From: Arenimonas sp. SCN 70-307
GTDB lineage: Bacteria > Pseudomonadota > Gammaproteobacteria > Xanthomonadales > Xanthomonadaceae
DNA length: 64,000 bases
Assembly: GCF_001724815.1 (NCBI RefSeq)
Contig: NZ_MEDO01000014.1
Coordinates: forward strand, 124,001 to 188,000
Direction of reading: 5' to 3'
Within the stretch, counting starts at the first letter, position 1. Each line of letters begins with the position of its first letter. Positions 18,850 to 28,903 of this stretch are shown here, one piece after another. The notes beneath the pieces were generated by a model. The model did not search any database and had not been told where the DNA came from. It was given only the letters and a program-made list of their open reading frames with translations. Made by a program: the position numbers and the translations under genes.

Positions 18850-19444
18850 CGCCGCCGGTGCGTGCCGGCTTGGGCGCCCAACGGAAGGCCCGTGGCTGCG
18901 GGCTCCGATGCTTGCGCGTGGGGATCAGGACCAAGGCGGTCCATCTTTCTCGCTGACCTCGTTTAGCTAAGCAGTTCAAGGCCAGTGGCCGCCGACGGCC
19001 CATCGTTACGCGTCCCTCCGGACGCGAGATGCCGAGTCCTGGCCAGCGTGGAAGGTGGCCAGAGTGGGAGTCCTATCCGCCCGGCGGCGGGTGTGAGGGC
19101 GAGGCCTGGAGCCTGAGTCCATTCTTTTCCGACGACGCCTCGGCGATCGCTACGGAGCGGTCGGAAAAGCATGGGCCGCCCATCACCGCCAAGGCACCGC
19201 ACCCGCCGCCGGGCGGATAGGTCCATCAATCTAGCCATCTTCCGGGCTCGCGGTGGCGCCACTCCCAGCGTCCGGAGGGACGCGTCGCGATGGGCCACAG
19301 CGGCATTCAGGCCGTGAACCGGGTTAGCCAAACCTGATCAGCAGGAAAGATGGACCGCCTTGGTCCTGATCGGTACGCGCAAGCATCGGAGCCCGCAGCC
19401 ACGAGCCTTCCGTTGGGCACCCAAGACGAAACGCACCGGCGACG

Positions 19445-19515
19445 CCGCGGAAGTGGAGGTCACTTCCTTCGACATAAAGGCTTCACGGAGAAGGAAGTGA
19501 CCTCCACTTCCGCGG
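19445..19515. repeat. Right 26-bp hairpin with the same 19-nt loop
   Basis: Arm 19445-19470 pairs perfectly with 19490-19515. The loop at 19471-19489 is the exact reverse complement of the left hairpin's loop. Read in the same orientation, the two stems match at 17 of 26 positions; eight of the nine differences are compensated on the opposite arm. Confidence 0.9.
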
Positions 19516-19560
19516 TGGCGACGGCGCCAGAGCCGACCCCGGACTTGGGAGAAGAACCAA

Positions 19561-19591
19561 GAAAAAGGCCCGCCGATGGCGGGCCTTTTCG
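19561..19591 (-). terminator. Bidirectional terminator downstream of secF
   Basis: GGCCCGCC-GATG-GGCGGGCC-type stem flanked by an A-run (19562-19566) and a T-run (19586-19589). On the minus strand the A-run becomes the T-tract following secF. It lies about 20 bp after the secF stop. Confidence 0.85.
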
Positions 19592-19609
19592 TTGCTGCGA
19601 ACGCAGGAG

Positions 19610-20578
19610 TTACGGCCGGCGCGCCAGCTCGGCTTCGACGTCCTCGCGGGCCTTGGGCATCAGGTCCTGCTTGGTGACGCCGAGCAGCAGCAGGATCGGG
19701 CAGGCCACCAGGATCGAGCTGAGCGTGCCGATGACGATGCCGATCATCTGCGACTCGGCCATGCCCTTGAGCGAATTGCCGCCGTAGAGGTACAGCGCCA
19801 GCACGGTCAGGAAGGCCACGAACGAGGTGATGATCGTGCGCGAGAGCGTCTGGTTGATCGAGCGGTTGAGCACTTCGCTGGGCTCGATCTTGCTGAGCAG
19901 GCGGAAGTTCTCGCGCACGCGGTCGAACACCACGATCTTGTCGTTGATCGAGAAGCCCATCACCGACAGGATGCCGGCCAGCACCGTCAGGTCGAACTCG
20001 TGCTGGTTGAGCGCGAACCAGCCGCACACCAGCAGGATGTCGCCCAGGGTCGCGACCACCGAGGCCACCGCGAACTTGAACTCGAAGCGGACCGCGATGT
20101 AGGCCAGGAAGCCCAGGGCCACGAAGATGGCCGCGTACATGCCGTTGAGCGCCAGCTCGTTGCCGATCTGCGGGCCGACGAAGTCGCTGCGGATCACCGT
20201 GCCGGGGTTGTCCGGGCTCTGGGCGACCAGCAGGATCGAGGTGCCCGCCTGCTCGGCCGGCGGTGCGGCCTCGGGGCCGGCGCCTTCCTTCATCTCCGGC
20301 GGCTGCAGGCGGATGACGATGTCGTTGCCCGAGCCGAAGGTCTGCACGATCGGGCTCGAATAACCGGCCGCCTCGAGGCGGGTGCGGATGCCCTCGACGT
20401 CGGCGGGCTTCTCGAACTCGATCTCCACCACCGTGCCGCCGGTGAAGTCGAGCGCGTAGTTGAAGCCCTTCGTCGCGAGGAAGAACACCGACGCCAGCAT
20501 CAGCGCGATGAACACGCCAACCGTGGCGTGCCGCGCATTCATGAACTTGATGTTGCTGTTGGACGGGAAGAGTTCCAC
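19610..20578 (-). CDS. secF: Protein translocase subunit SecF
   Basis: 322 residues, six transmembrane helices. TM1 is followed by the conserved ALDFTGGT segment, then the periplasmic P1 domain and the SecD/SecF motif FEFKFAVASVVATLGDILL. With SecD and YajC it uses the proton gradient to pull preproteins through SecYEG. The start is GTG at 20578, preceded by AGGAGAG. It lies 18 bp downstream of secD. The periplasmic insert is Ala/Pro-rich (EGAGPEAAPPAEQAG). Confidence 0.96.
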   Translation of the reverse strand: MELFPSNSNIKFMNARHATVGVFIALMLASVFFLATKGFNYALDFTGGTVVEIEFEKPADVEGIRTRLEAAGYSSPIVQTFGSGNDIVIRLQPPEMKEGAGPEAAPPAEQAGTSILLVAQSPDNPGTVIRSDFVGPQIGNELALNGMYAAIFVALGFLAYIAVRFEFKFAVASVVATLGDILLVCGWFALNQHEFDLTVLAGILSVMGFSINDKIVVFDRVRENFRLLSKIEPSEVLNRSINQTLSRTIITSFVAFLTVLALYLYGGNSLKGMAESQMIGIVIGTLSSILVACPILLLLGVTKQDLMPKAREDVEAELARRP

Positions 20579-20596
20579 GCCGTCTCTCCTGTTCGT

Positions 20597-22474
20597 TCAG
20601 ATCGCGATCTTGGCGAGCTTCTTGCGCTTGCCGTAGATCAGGGTGGCGATGCCGCGCGACACCGAAACCGCGGTGTACATCGAGGTGATGATGCCGAGGA
20701 TCAGGGTGATGCCGAAGCCGCGGATCGGGCCGGAGCCGAACACCGCCATGGCAACGCCCGCCAGCAGCGCGGTGGTGTTGGCATCGGTGATGGTGCCCGA
20801 GGCCTTGTCGTAGCCGTTGGCGATCGATGCCAGCGGCGTGTTGCCGTTGCGCAACTCCTCGCGGATTCGTTCGTTGATCAGCACGTTCGCGTCCACCGAC
20901 ATGCCCACCGTCAGCGCGATGCCGGCCAGGCCGGGCAGCGTGAGCGTGGCGCCGATGACCGACATCAGGGCCACCACCATCAGCAGGTTGAGCAGCAGCG
21001 CCAGGTTGGTGACGATGCCGAACATCTTGTAGTAGACGAGGAAGAACACCAGCACCAGCATGAACGACCAGAACACCGCCTGCGTACCGGCGGCGATGTT
21101 GGCCGCGCCCAGGCTCGGGCCGATGATGCGCTCCTCGATGATCACCATCGGCGCGGCCAGCGAGCCGGCGCGCAGCAGGCGGGCCAGGTCGGTGGCCTCC
21201 TGCTGGCTGTCGAGGCCGGTGGTCTGGAAGTTCTTGCCGAACACGCCCTGCAGGCGCGCGGCGTTGATCACTTCCTCGCTGACGCGGGAGGTGACCACTT
21301 CCTTGCCATCGACGATCTTCACCTCGGGGATGGTCTCGATGTAGACCGCCGCCATCAGCTGGCCGACGTTCTCGCGGGTGTGCGCCAGCATGCGGTTGCC
21401 GCCGGCGTTGTTGAGCTCGATCTGCACCGCCGGCGTGCCCGACTGCGGGTCGGGGCTGGAGGTGGCGTTGACCAGCTGGTCGCCAGAGACGATGACCCGG
21501 CGCGAGAGCAGGATCGGCCGGCGCTTGCCGTCCGGGCCCAGTTCGCGGCTGTAGTACAGGCGCGCGTTGGGCGGCACCACGCCGGTGGTGGCGGCGCGGA
21601 TGGCGTCGTTGCCGTAGTCGATGACGTGGCGGTACTCGAGCGTGGCGGTGGCGCCGATGAGCTTGCGGGCTTCGGCGGTGTCCTGCACGCCCGGCAGCTG
21701 CACCACGATGCGGCTGTCGCCCTGGCGCTGGATCACCTGCTCGCCGACGCCCAGGCTGTTGATGCGGTTCTCGAGCGTGGTGCGGTTCTGCTCGATGGCG
21801 CCGTCCATGATGCTCTGGATGAGCGCCGGCGTGAGGCGCGCCACGAAGCGGCCCGGCTGGGCCGGGTCGGCCTGCAGCTGCAGCTCCGGCGCCTCGCGGG
21901 CGATGGCCGCGAACACGGCCTGCATGTCGGTGCTTTCGGCCAGCAGCACCTGGATGCCGTCGGCGGTGCGCGAGACGCTGGTGTAGGCGAACTTGCCGTT
22001 GCGCAGCACGCCCGAGATCTCGTCGGCGAAGGCGTTGGCGCGCTTGTCGATGGCGGCCTGCTGGTCGACCTCGAGCAGGAAGTGCACGCCGCCCTGCAGG
22101 TCCAGGCCCATGGCCATCTGCCGGGCGCCGAAGCTGGCGAGCCAGTCGGGCACGGTCGAGGCGAGGTTCAGCGCCACCGTGTACTGGCCGCCCAGGTCCT
22201 GGCGCAGGAAGTCGGCGACGCGGGTCTGCTCGTCGGGGTTGGTGGTGCGGACGACGAGGCGCTCGCCCTCGATGGCGACCGACTTGGCCGGCAGCGACTG
22301 CTGCTCGAGCGCGCCGCGCACCCGCAGCAGCAGGCCTTCGTCGATGGTGGCGCCGCGGTTGGCCGCGATCTGCACGGCCGGGTCCTGCGGATACAGGTTG
22401 GGCAGCGAGTAGAAGGCGGAGAGCGCGATCAGGATCGCGGCCAGGGCGTACTTCCAGGTGGCGTACTGAAGCAT
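20597..22474 (-). CDS. secD: Protein translocase subunit SecD
   Basis: 625 residues. N-terminal TM, then periplasmic P1 domain with the D1 motif LGLDLQGGVHFLLEVD, D4 motif and C-terminal five-TM block with TLPGLAGIALTVGMSVDANVLI. The ATG at 22474 (MLQYATWKYAL) is preferred; a TTG three codons upstream is possible. Middle gene of yajC-secD-secF. Confidence 0.96.
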   Translation of the reverse strand: MLQYATWKYALAAILIALSAFYSLPNLYPQDPAVQIAANRGATIDEGLLLRVRGALEQQSLPAKSVAIEGERLVVRTTNPDEQTRVADFLRQDLGGQYTVALNLASTVPDWLASFGARQMAMGLDLQGGVHFLLEVDQQAAIDKRANAFADEISGVLRNGKFAYTSVSRTADGIQVLLAESTDMQAVFAAIAREAPELQLQADPAQPGRFVARLTPALIQSIMDGAIEQNRTTLENRINSLGVGEQVIQRQGDSRIVVQLPGVQDTAEARKLIGATATLEYRHVIDYGNDAIRAATTGVVPPNARLYYSRELGPDGKRRPILLSRRVIVSGDQLVNATSSPDPQSGTPAVQIELNNAGGNRMLAHTRENVGQLMAAVYIETIPEVKIVDGKEVVTSRVSEEVINAARLQGVFGKNFQTTGLDSQQEATDLARLLRAGSLAAPMVIIEERIIGPSLGAANIAAGTQAVFWSFMLVLVFFLVYYKMFGIVTNLALLLNLLMVVALMSVIGATLTLPGLAGIALTVGMSVDANVLINERIREELRNGNTPLASIANGYDKASGTITDANTTALLAGVAMAVFGSGPIRGFGITLILGIITSMYTAVSVSRGIATLIYGKRKKLAKIAI

Positions 22475-22490
22475 GGGCGACAACCGTTGG

Positions 22491-22507
22491 CGGCCCTTTC
22501 AGGGCCG
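22491..22507. repeat. Small palindrome between yajC and secD
   Basis: CGGCCCT-TTC-AGGGCCG, a perfect 7-bp stem in the 56-bp gap. It resembles the core of the REP repeats and could stabilise or punctuate the operon mRNA. Confidence 0.6.
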
Positions 22508-22530
22508 TGGGTGGATCGGATGGGGACGAA

Positions 22531-22872
22531 TCAGGCCGACTTCAACGTGCCCTTGGGCAGGACGGCGGTGATGGCGCCGCGCTGGACCTTGATGGCGACC
22601 TTGTCGGCCACCTCGACGGTGACGAAGCTCTCGCCCAGGTCCTCGATGCGGCCGGCGATGCCGCCGTTGGTGAGCACTTCGTCGCCCTTCTGCAGCTTGG
22701 CGACCAGCTCGCGGTGCTCCTTGGCCTTCTTCATCTGCGGGCGCAGCAGCAGGAACCAGAACACGATGAACAGGACGATCAGCGGCAGCAGGCTCATCAG
22801 CGGGCTGGCCGGGGCCGGGCCGCCGGCGGCCTGGGCGGCGGCGGGGGAAACGAGGAAATCGAGCAGGTTCAT
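22531..22872 (-). CDS. yajC: Preprotein translocase subunit YajC
   Basis: 113 residues from MNLLDFLVSPAAAQA. A single transmembrane helix (about 22-40) is followed by the family motif RPQMKKAKEHRELVAKLQKGDEVLTNGG. Auxiliary subunit of SecDF. The start at 22872 is chosen to match family length; upstream in-frame codons lack support. First of three sec genes, 67 bp downstream of tgt. Confidence 0.95.
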   Translation of the reverse strand: MNLLDFLVSPAAAQAAGGPAPASPLMSLLPLIVLFIVFWFLLLRPQMKKAKEHRELVAKLQKGDEVLTNGGIAGRIEDLGESFVTVEVADKVAIKVQRGAITAVLPKGTLKSA

Positions 22873-22939
22873 GGACTTGCGTATCCGTATGGAAAGACCA
22901 GCGGGCAAGTATGCCACAGGCGCCGGGGGGTCCCCTGCC

Positions 22940-25086
<2,147 letters not shown>

Positions 25087-25120
25087 GGCAACCCTACCCC
25101 TCTGCGGCCCGCCATTATGA

Positions 25121-25192
25121 AAGAAACGGGGTCAGGTTCACTTCCGGGGCGGCCTGAAGGCCGCCCCGGAAGTGAACCTGACCCCGTTTCTT
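25121..25192. repeat. 34-bp perfect GGGGTCAGG hairpin
   Basis: Arm 25121-25154 is the exact reverse complement of 25159-25192, with loop TGAA. The outer part (AGAAACGGGGTCAGGTTCAC) matches the hairpin at 30412 except for one compensated base pair. The inner part is a REP-like GGGGCGGCC core. It sits between queA and the response regulator, and its last base is the first base of the regulator's stop codon complement. Confidence 0.9.
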
Positions 25193-25794
25193 CAGAGCCA
25201 GCCTTTGGCGCGGGCGGTGCGGTAGGCCTCGATGCGGTTCTCGGCGCCGAGCTTGCCGATGGCATCGGAGAGGTAATTACGCACGGTGCCGGGGCCCAGG
25301 TTGAGGCGCGCGGCGATATCGGCGGTCTTCACGCCCTCGCCGGCCAGGCGCAGCACCTGGCGCTCGCGCTCGGTCAGCGGGTCGTCCTCGCCCCAGGCCG
25401 CCACGGCCAGCTGCGGGTCGATGGCGCGGCCGCCGGCATGCACCTGGCGCAGGGCCTGCGCCAGCCGGGCGGCCGGTGCGTCCTTGAGCAGGTAGCCGCG
25501 TACCCCGGCCTCCAGCGCACGGCGCAGATAACCGGCGCGCGCGAACGTGGTCAGCACCACCACCCGCGTTGGCAGGCCGGCCGCCTGCACCTTCAGCGCC
25601 AGGTCCAGGCCGGTCTGGCCCGGCATTTCGATGTCGGTGACGAGCAGGTCCGGGCGCAGGCGTTCGACCGCCTCCCAGGCGGCATCGCCGTCGCCGGCCT
25701 GCGCCAGCACCTGCAGGTCGGGCTCCAGGCCCAGCAGGGCCGCCAGCGCGCCGCGCACCATCGCCTGGTCCTCGGCCAGCACCAGCCGGATCAT
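25192..25794 (-). CDS. NarL/LuxR-family response regulator (DesR-like)
   Basis: 200 residues. Receiver domain 1-120 with acidic pair in LAEDQ, phospho-acceptor in LLVTDIEMPG (about D54) and LTTF plus the K of GYLLKD. C-terminal LuxR helix-turn-helix with LTERERQVLRLAGEGVKTADIA. Overlaps its cognate kinase gene by 4 bp. Likely regulates the ABC exporter genes of the same run. Confidence 0.93.
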   Translation of the reverse strand: MIRLVLAEDQAMVRGALAALLGLEPDLQVLAQAGDGDAAWEAVERLRPDLLVTDIEMPGQTGLDLALKVQAAGLPTRVVVLTTFARAGYLRRALEAGVRGYLLKDAPAARLAQALRQVHAGGRAIDPQLAVAAWGEDDPLTERERQVLRLAGEGVKTADIAARLNLGPGTVRNYLSDAIGKLGAENRIEAYRTARAKGWL

Positions 25795-26924
25795 GCGGAC
25801 GGCCCCTGCAGCGCCGCGCGCGGCAAATGCAGGCCCAGGCGCGTGCCCGCGCCGGGCGCCGAGTCGATCTCCAGCCGCCCGCCCAGCGCGGCCAGGCGCT
25901 CGCGCATGCCGGCCAGTCCGGTGTTGGCTTCGAGCACGCCGCCGCGGCCATCGTCGCTGATGCGCAGGCGCACGCCGCCCGGCTCGCCCAGCAGTTCGAC
26001 CTCGACGCGGCTGGCGCCGGCGTGGCGGATGATGTTGGTGACCGCCTCGCGCAGGCCCAGTGCCAGCACCGATTCGGCCTCGGGCGGCAGCTCCACCGGA
26101 TCGATCCGCTGGTCGAGCCGGACGTCGGCCGACAGCAGCGCCAGCCGGGCCGCCGCCAGCTCGGCCTGCAGGCCGGTGGCGCGGATGCCCACCACGGCCT
26201 CGCGCACCTGGGCCAGGGCCTGCCTCGCCACGGACTCGACTTCGGCCATCTGCGCCTTCGCCGCCCGTGGGTCGGTGTCGACCAGGCGGCCGGCCAGTTC
26301 GCCCTTGAGCGCCACCACCGACAGCGTGTGCCCGAGCAGGTCGTGCAGGTCGCGGCCGATGCGCTCGCGTTCGGCCATCGCCGCCAGCCGGGCCACCTCC
26401 TGCTGGGTCAGGCGCAGTTCGGCGTTGCGGCGTGCGCGCTCTCGCGAGTACAGGCTGCCGGCAAGCACCAGGCCGCCGATCATCGCCGTCATGCCGCCCC
26501 AGGCCAGGGCCAGGCGCAGCTGTGGCATCACCCAGGCGAACTGCAGCACCAGCAGCGCCAGCAGCGACACGCCCACCAGCACCGCCATCCGCGGCCGGAA
26601 CGACCAGGCCGCCATGCCGCAGGCGTAGATCAGGAAGGTGTTGCCGCCCGGGTTGAAGGGCACCAGCACGTAACCGACCGAGGCCACGCCGAGCACCAGG
26701 GCCGGACGCCAGGCCGCGGGTGCGTGGTAGAAGCCGAAGTGCATCGGCAGGAACAGCGCGATCGCCACCAGGCTGGACAACAGGGCGCGGCCCGGGCCCA
26801 GCGGCGAGAAGGCCATGGGCAGGAACACGAACAGCAGGTAGGCCAGGGTCACCCACGGGCTGTCGTGGATGTCGTCGCCGTCCCGCTCGGGCGCGGACGG
26901 TACCTTGGACAGGGCGCGTTCCAT
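25791..26924 (-). CDS. DesK-like sensor histidine kinase
   Basis: 377 residues. The N-terminal half (about 25-165) holds four to five transmembrane helices with very short loops, so it senses within or at the membrane like DesK. HisKA_3 motif RDLHDLLGHTLS (phospho-acceptor H194), then an HATPase domain with VTNIIRHAGAS, DDGRGG and GLAGMRERL. Lies 46 bp downstream of the ABC permease and overlaps the response regulator gene by 4 bp. Confidence 0.93.
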   Translation of the reverse strand: MERALSKVPSAPERDGDDIHDSPWVTLAYLLFVFLPMAFSPLGPGRALLSSLVAIALFLPMHFGFYHAPAAWRPALVLGVASVGYVLVPFNPGGNTFLIYACGMAAWSFRPRMAVLVGVSLLALLVLQFAWVMPQLRLALAWGGMTAMIGGLVLAGSLYSRERARRNAELRLTQQEVARLAAMAERERIGRDLHDLLGHTLSVVALKGELAGRLVDTDPRAAKAQMAEVESVARQALAQVREAVVGIRATGLQAELAAARLALLSADVRLDQRIDPVELPPEAESVLALGLREAVTNIIRHAGASRVEVELLGEPGGVRLRISDDGRGGVLEANTGLAGMRERLAALGGRLEIDSAPGAGTRLGLHLPRAALQGPSA

Positions 26925-26970
26925 GGGCTGGCACCTTAGCCGATCGCGGCGGACCGCGCCGGGCCCGCGC

Positions 26971-27732
26971 TCACAGCCGCCGCAGCCGCAGCGCGGCCAG
27001 GGCCAGGAACAGCGCGGTCATGCCCATGAGCACGGCCACGTGCAGCGGATAATTCACGTCCCGCACCTGTCCCACGACGCCCAGCGCCATCTGCCCCAGG
27101 TGCCAGGCCGGCCAGGCCGCGGCCAGTTTCTGGATCAGCGGCGGGAAGACGAAGATCGGCATCCACAAGCCAGAGAGCACCGACATCGGCAGGTAGACCA
27201 GGTTGACGATGGCCACCGCCGCCTGGCCCTTCACCAGCGTGCCGATCAGCAGGCCCAGCGCGCAGAACGGCGCCGTGCCCAGCAGCAGCACCGCCACCAG
27301 CAGCAGCCATTCGCCGGGCGCGATGCGCACGCCACCGAAGCCCACCGCCGCGATCGACAGCAGGCACAACACCGCGAAGCCGAACACCAGGCTCATGGCG
27401 ATCTTGGCGAGGAAGTAGGCCATCGCCGGCATCGGCGAAACGCGCTTGAGCTCGAGCCAGCCGCGCTCGCGCTCGATCGCCAGGCCCACGCCGAAGCCGA
27501 ACAGCGCCGGGCCGATCACGCCGAAGGCGCCGTAGGTGGCCAGCAGGTAGGCCGACTTGTCGTAGTCGCCCCACTTGCCCGGCAGCAGCACCGCGAACAG
27601 CACGTAGAACACCACCGGGAAGGCCAGCGAGGGAATGGCGAAGGCCGGCGTGCGCAGCACGCGCAGCAGTTCGTACCAGGCCTCGAGGCCGTGGATGCGC
27701 CAGGGCGAAGGCGCGGCGAAGGAGGTGTTCAT
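26971..27732 (-). CDS. ABC-2 type transporter permease
   Basis: 253 residues with six predicted transmembrane helices in the ABC-2 arrangement (about 30-50, 60-80, 105-130, 140-165, 170-195, 225-245). An amphipathic N-terminal LRVLRTPAFAIPSLAFPVVFYVLF segment is typical. Overlaps the ATPase gene by 4 bp. Substrate unknown; the DesKR-like pair downstream suggests a membrane-lipid or drug/peptide stress function. Confidence 0.9.
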   Translation of the reverse strand: MNTSFAAPSPWRIHGLEAWYELLRVLRTPAFAIPSLAFPVVFYVLFAVLLPGKWGDYDKSAYLLATYGAFGVIGPALFGFGVGLAIERERGWLELKRVSPMPAMAYFLAKIAMSLVFGFAVLCLLSIAAVGFGGVRIAPGEWLLLVAVLLLGTAPFCALGLLIGTLVKGQAAVAIVNLVYLPMSVLSGLWMPIFVFPPLIQKLAAAWPAWHLGQMALGVVGQVRDVNYPLHVAVLMGMTALFLALAALRLRRL

Positions 27733-28667
27733 GCGGCGTTCTCCAGGGTCTTGCGGGCGGTGAGCGCCAGCACCGCGTCTTCCAGCGGCAGCGGGCGCAC
27801 TTCGAGGTCCTGCAGGTGCTCGTCGGCGGCCAGCCAGCGCCGCAGCAGCGCCTCGGGCCGGGCGGTGGACACTTCGAAACGGCCTTCGTGCAGACGCACG
27901 GCGTCGGCTTCCGGCCAGGCCGAGACGGCGGTGGCGGGCAGGCGGCTGCGCGCATGCACGCGCTTGCCGTCGGCCAGGCCCTTGATGCGCGCCGGCGTGT
28001 CGTCGGCGAGCACGCGGCCGGCGGCCATCAGCACGATGCGGTCGGCCAGCGCGTCGGCTTCCTCCAGGTAGTGGGTGGTCAGCACGATCGCGGTGCCTTC
28101 GGCGCGCAGGCGACGGATGACCTCCCAGAACGCGCGCCGCGCCTCCACGTCCAGGCCCACCGTCGGCTCGTCGATGAACAGCAGCGGCGGCCGGCCGCAG
28201 ATCGCCAGCGCGAACTGGACGCGGCGCTTCTGGCCGCCCGAAAGCGCGCCGTAGCTGCGCCCGGCGAGCTCGGTCAGACCGGCCAGGGCGAGCGTGTCGT
28301 CCACGTGGCGCGGCGCCGGGTAGTAGCTCGAGAACAGGCGCAGGTGTTCGTGCACCCGCAAGGTATCGGGCAGGTCCCCGTCCTGCAGCATCACGCCGAT
28401 GCCGCGGCGGGCGGCGGGTTCGCGCGGGTCGCGGCCGAACAGGTCGGCGCGGCCCTCGTCGGGTCCGATCCGGCCGGTGAGCAGGCCCAGGGCGGTGGTC
28501 TTGCCGGCGCCGTTCGCGCCCAGCAGGGCCAGCACTTCGCCGGCGTGGATGGCCAGGTCGAGCCGGTCGAGGGCAGTCACCGCGCCGTAGCGCTTGCGGG
28601 CGCCTTCGAGGCGGGCCAGCACCGGCCGCGGGGCGGCGGGGGCCTTGGGTTTGTTTTGCAGGTCCAT
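27729..28667 (-). CDS. ABC transporter ATP-binding protein
   Basis: 312 residues. Walker A LLGANGAGKTTA, Q-loop MLQDGDLP, signature LSGGQKRR, Walker B LLFIDEPTVGLD and H-loop TTHYLEEAD. The C-terminal about 90 residues follow the drug-exporter (CcmA/DrrA) pattern. Partner of the ABC-2 permease with a 4-bp overlap. Its start is 236 bp from the divergent aminotransferase start. Confidence 0.94.
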   Translation of the reverse strand: MDLQNKPKAPAAPRPVLARLEGARKRYGAVTALDRLDLAIHAGEVLALLGANGAGKTTALGLLTGRIGPDEGRADLFGRDPREPAARRGIGVMLQDGDLPDTLRVHEHLRLFSSYYPAPRHVDDTLALAGLTELAGRSYGALSGGQKRRVQFALAICGRPPLLFIDEPTVGLDVEARRAFWEVIRRLRAEGTAIVLTTHYLEEADALADRIVLMAAGRVLADDTPARIKGLADGKRVHARSRLPATAVSAWPEADAVRLHEGRFEVSTARPEALLRRWLAADEHLQDLEVRPLPLEDAVLALTARKTLENAA

Positions 28668-28849
28668 CGGCAGTCTCCCTGTGGGGTGGCTGCAGTGTTC
28701 CGGCCGGGGGGCCGCGGCGGCAGTGGACGGCGTCAGCGCCGGGGCCTGACAGCTGTCACCCGGCCAGCGCCCGATTCAAACGCCCGGGGGTTACGCCCGG
28801 CCCGGGCGGGGTGATAAGATCGGCCACAAGTCATTGATTTTCAACGCAA

Positions 28850-28891
28850 GACCCAACGCGCGAGGGCCTTCCTCGCGCTTTGTTTTGGGTC
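28850..28891 (+). promoter_or_regulatory. Two-tier stem-loop in the aminotransferase leader
   Basis: An outer stem GACCCAA (28850-28856) / TTGGGTC (28885-28891) encloses an inner stem GCGCGAGG/CCTCGCGC (28858-28865/28871-28878) with loop GCCTT. It ends exactly where the GGGGAG ribosome site (28892-28897) begins, so folding could affect translation initiation. An AT-richer stretch with GATAAGAT lies about 30 bp upstream and may be part of a promoter. Confidence 0.55.
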
Positions 28892-28903
28892 GGGGAGCAC
28901 GCC

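Larger units (their letters stand above)
18735..19558. repeat. Giant nested palindromic island between suhB and secF
   Basis: This gene-free stretch is one large imperfect inverted repeat with a constant axis near 19146.5. From the centre outward: GCGATCGC (19143-19150); TTTTCCGAC/GTCGGAAAA (19125-19133/19160-19168); a perfect 22-bp repeat (19072-19093/19200-19221); mirrored small hairpins (19009-19026 and 19268-19283); a GTTT-GCTAA/TTAGC-AAAC pair near 18961 and 19324; about 100-bp arms of high identity (about 18850-18950 and 19345-19445); and two mirrored 26-bp hairpins. No credible ORF: the open frames across it are shadows of the repeat. I know no named element with this architecture. Possible roles include a remnant mobile element or a structured RNA. 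Confidence 0.85.

Noticed and set aside
18963-19331. Small ORFs within the palindromic island
   Set aside because: Open frames on both strands mirror each other because of the repeat; none has a ribosome site or recognisable protein features.
18961-19335. Integron attC-like sites (GTTTAGC / TTAGCC near the palindrome)
   Set aside because: The core GTTRRRY/RYYYAAC consensus is not met and no integrase or cassette genes are present.
18735-19558. CRISPR array or IS with terminal repeats
   Set aside because: Repeats are inverted about one axis, not regularly spaced direct repeats, and there is no transposase or cas gene.
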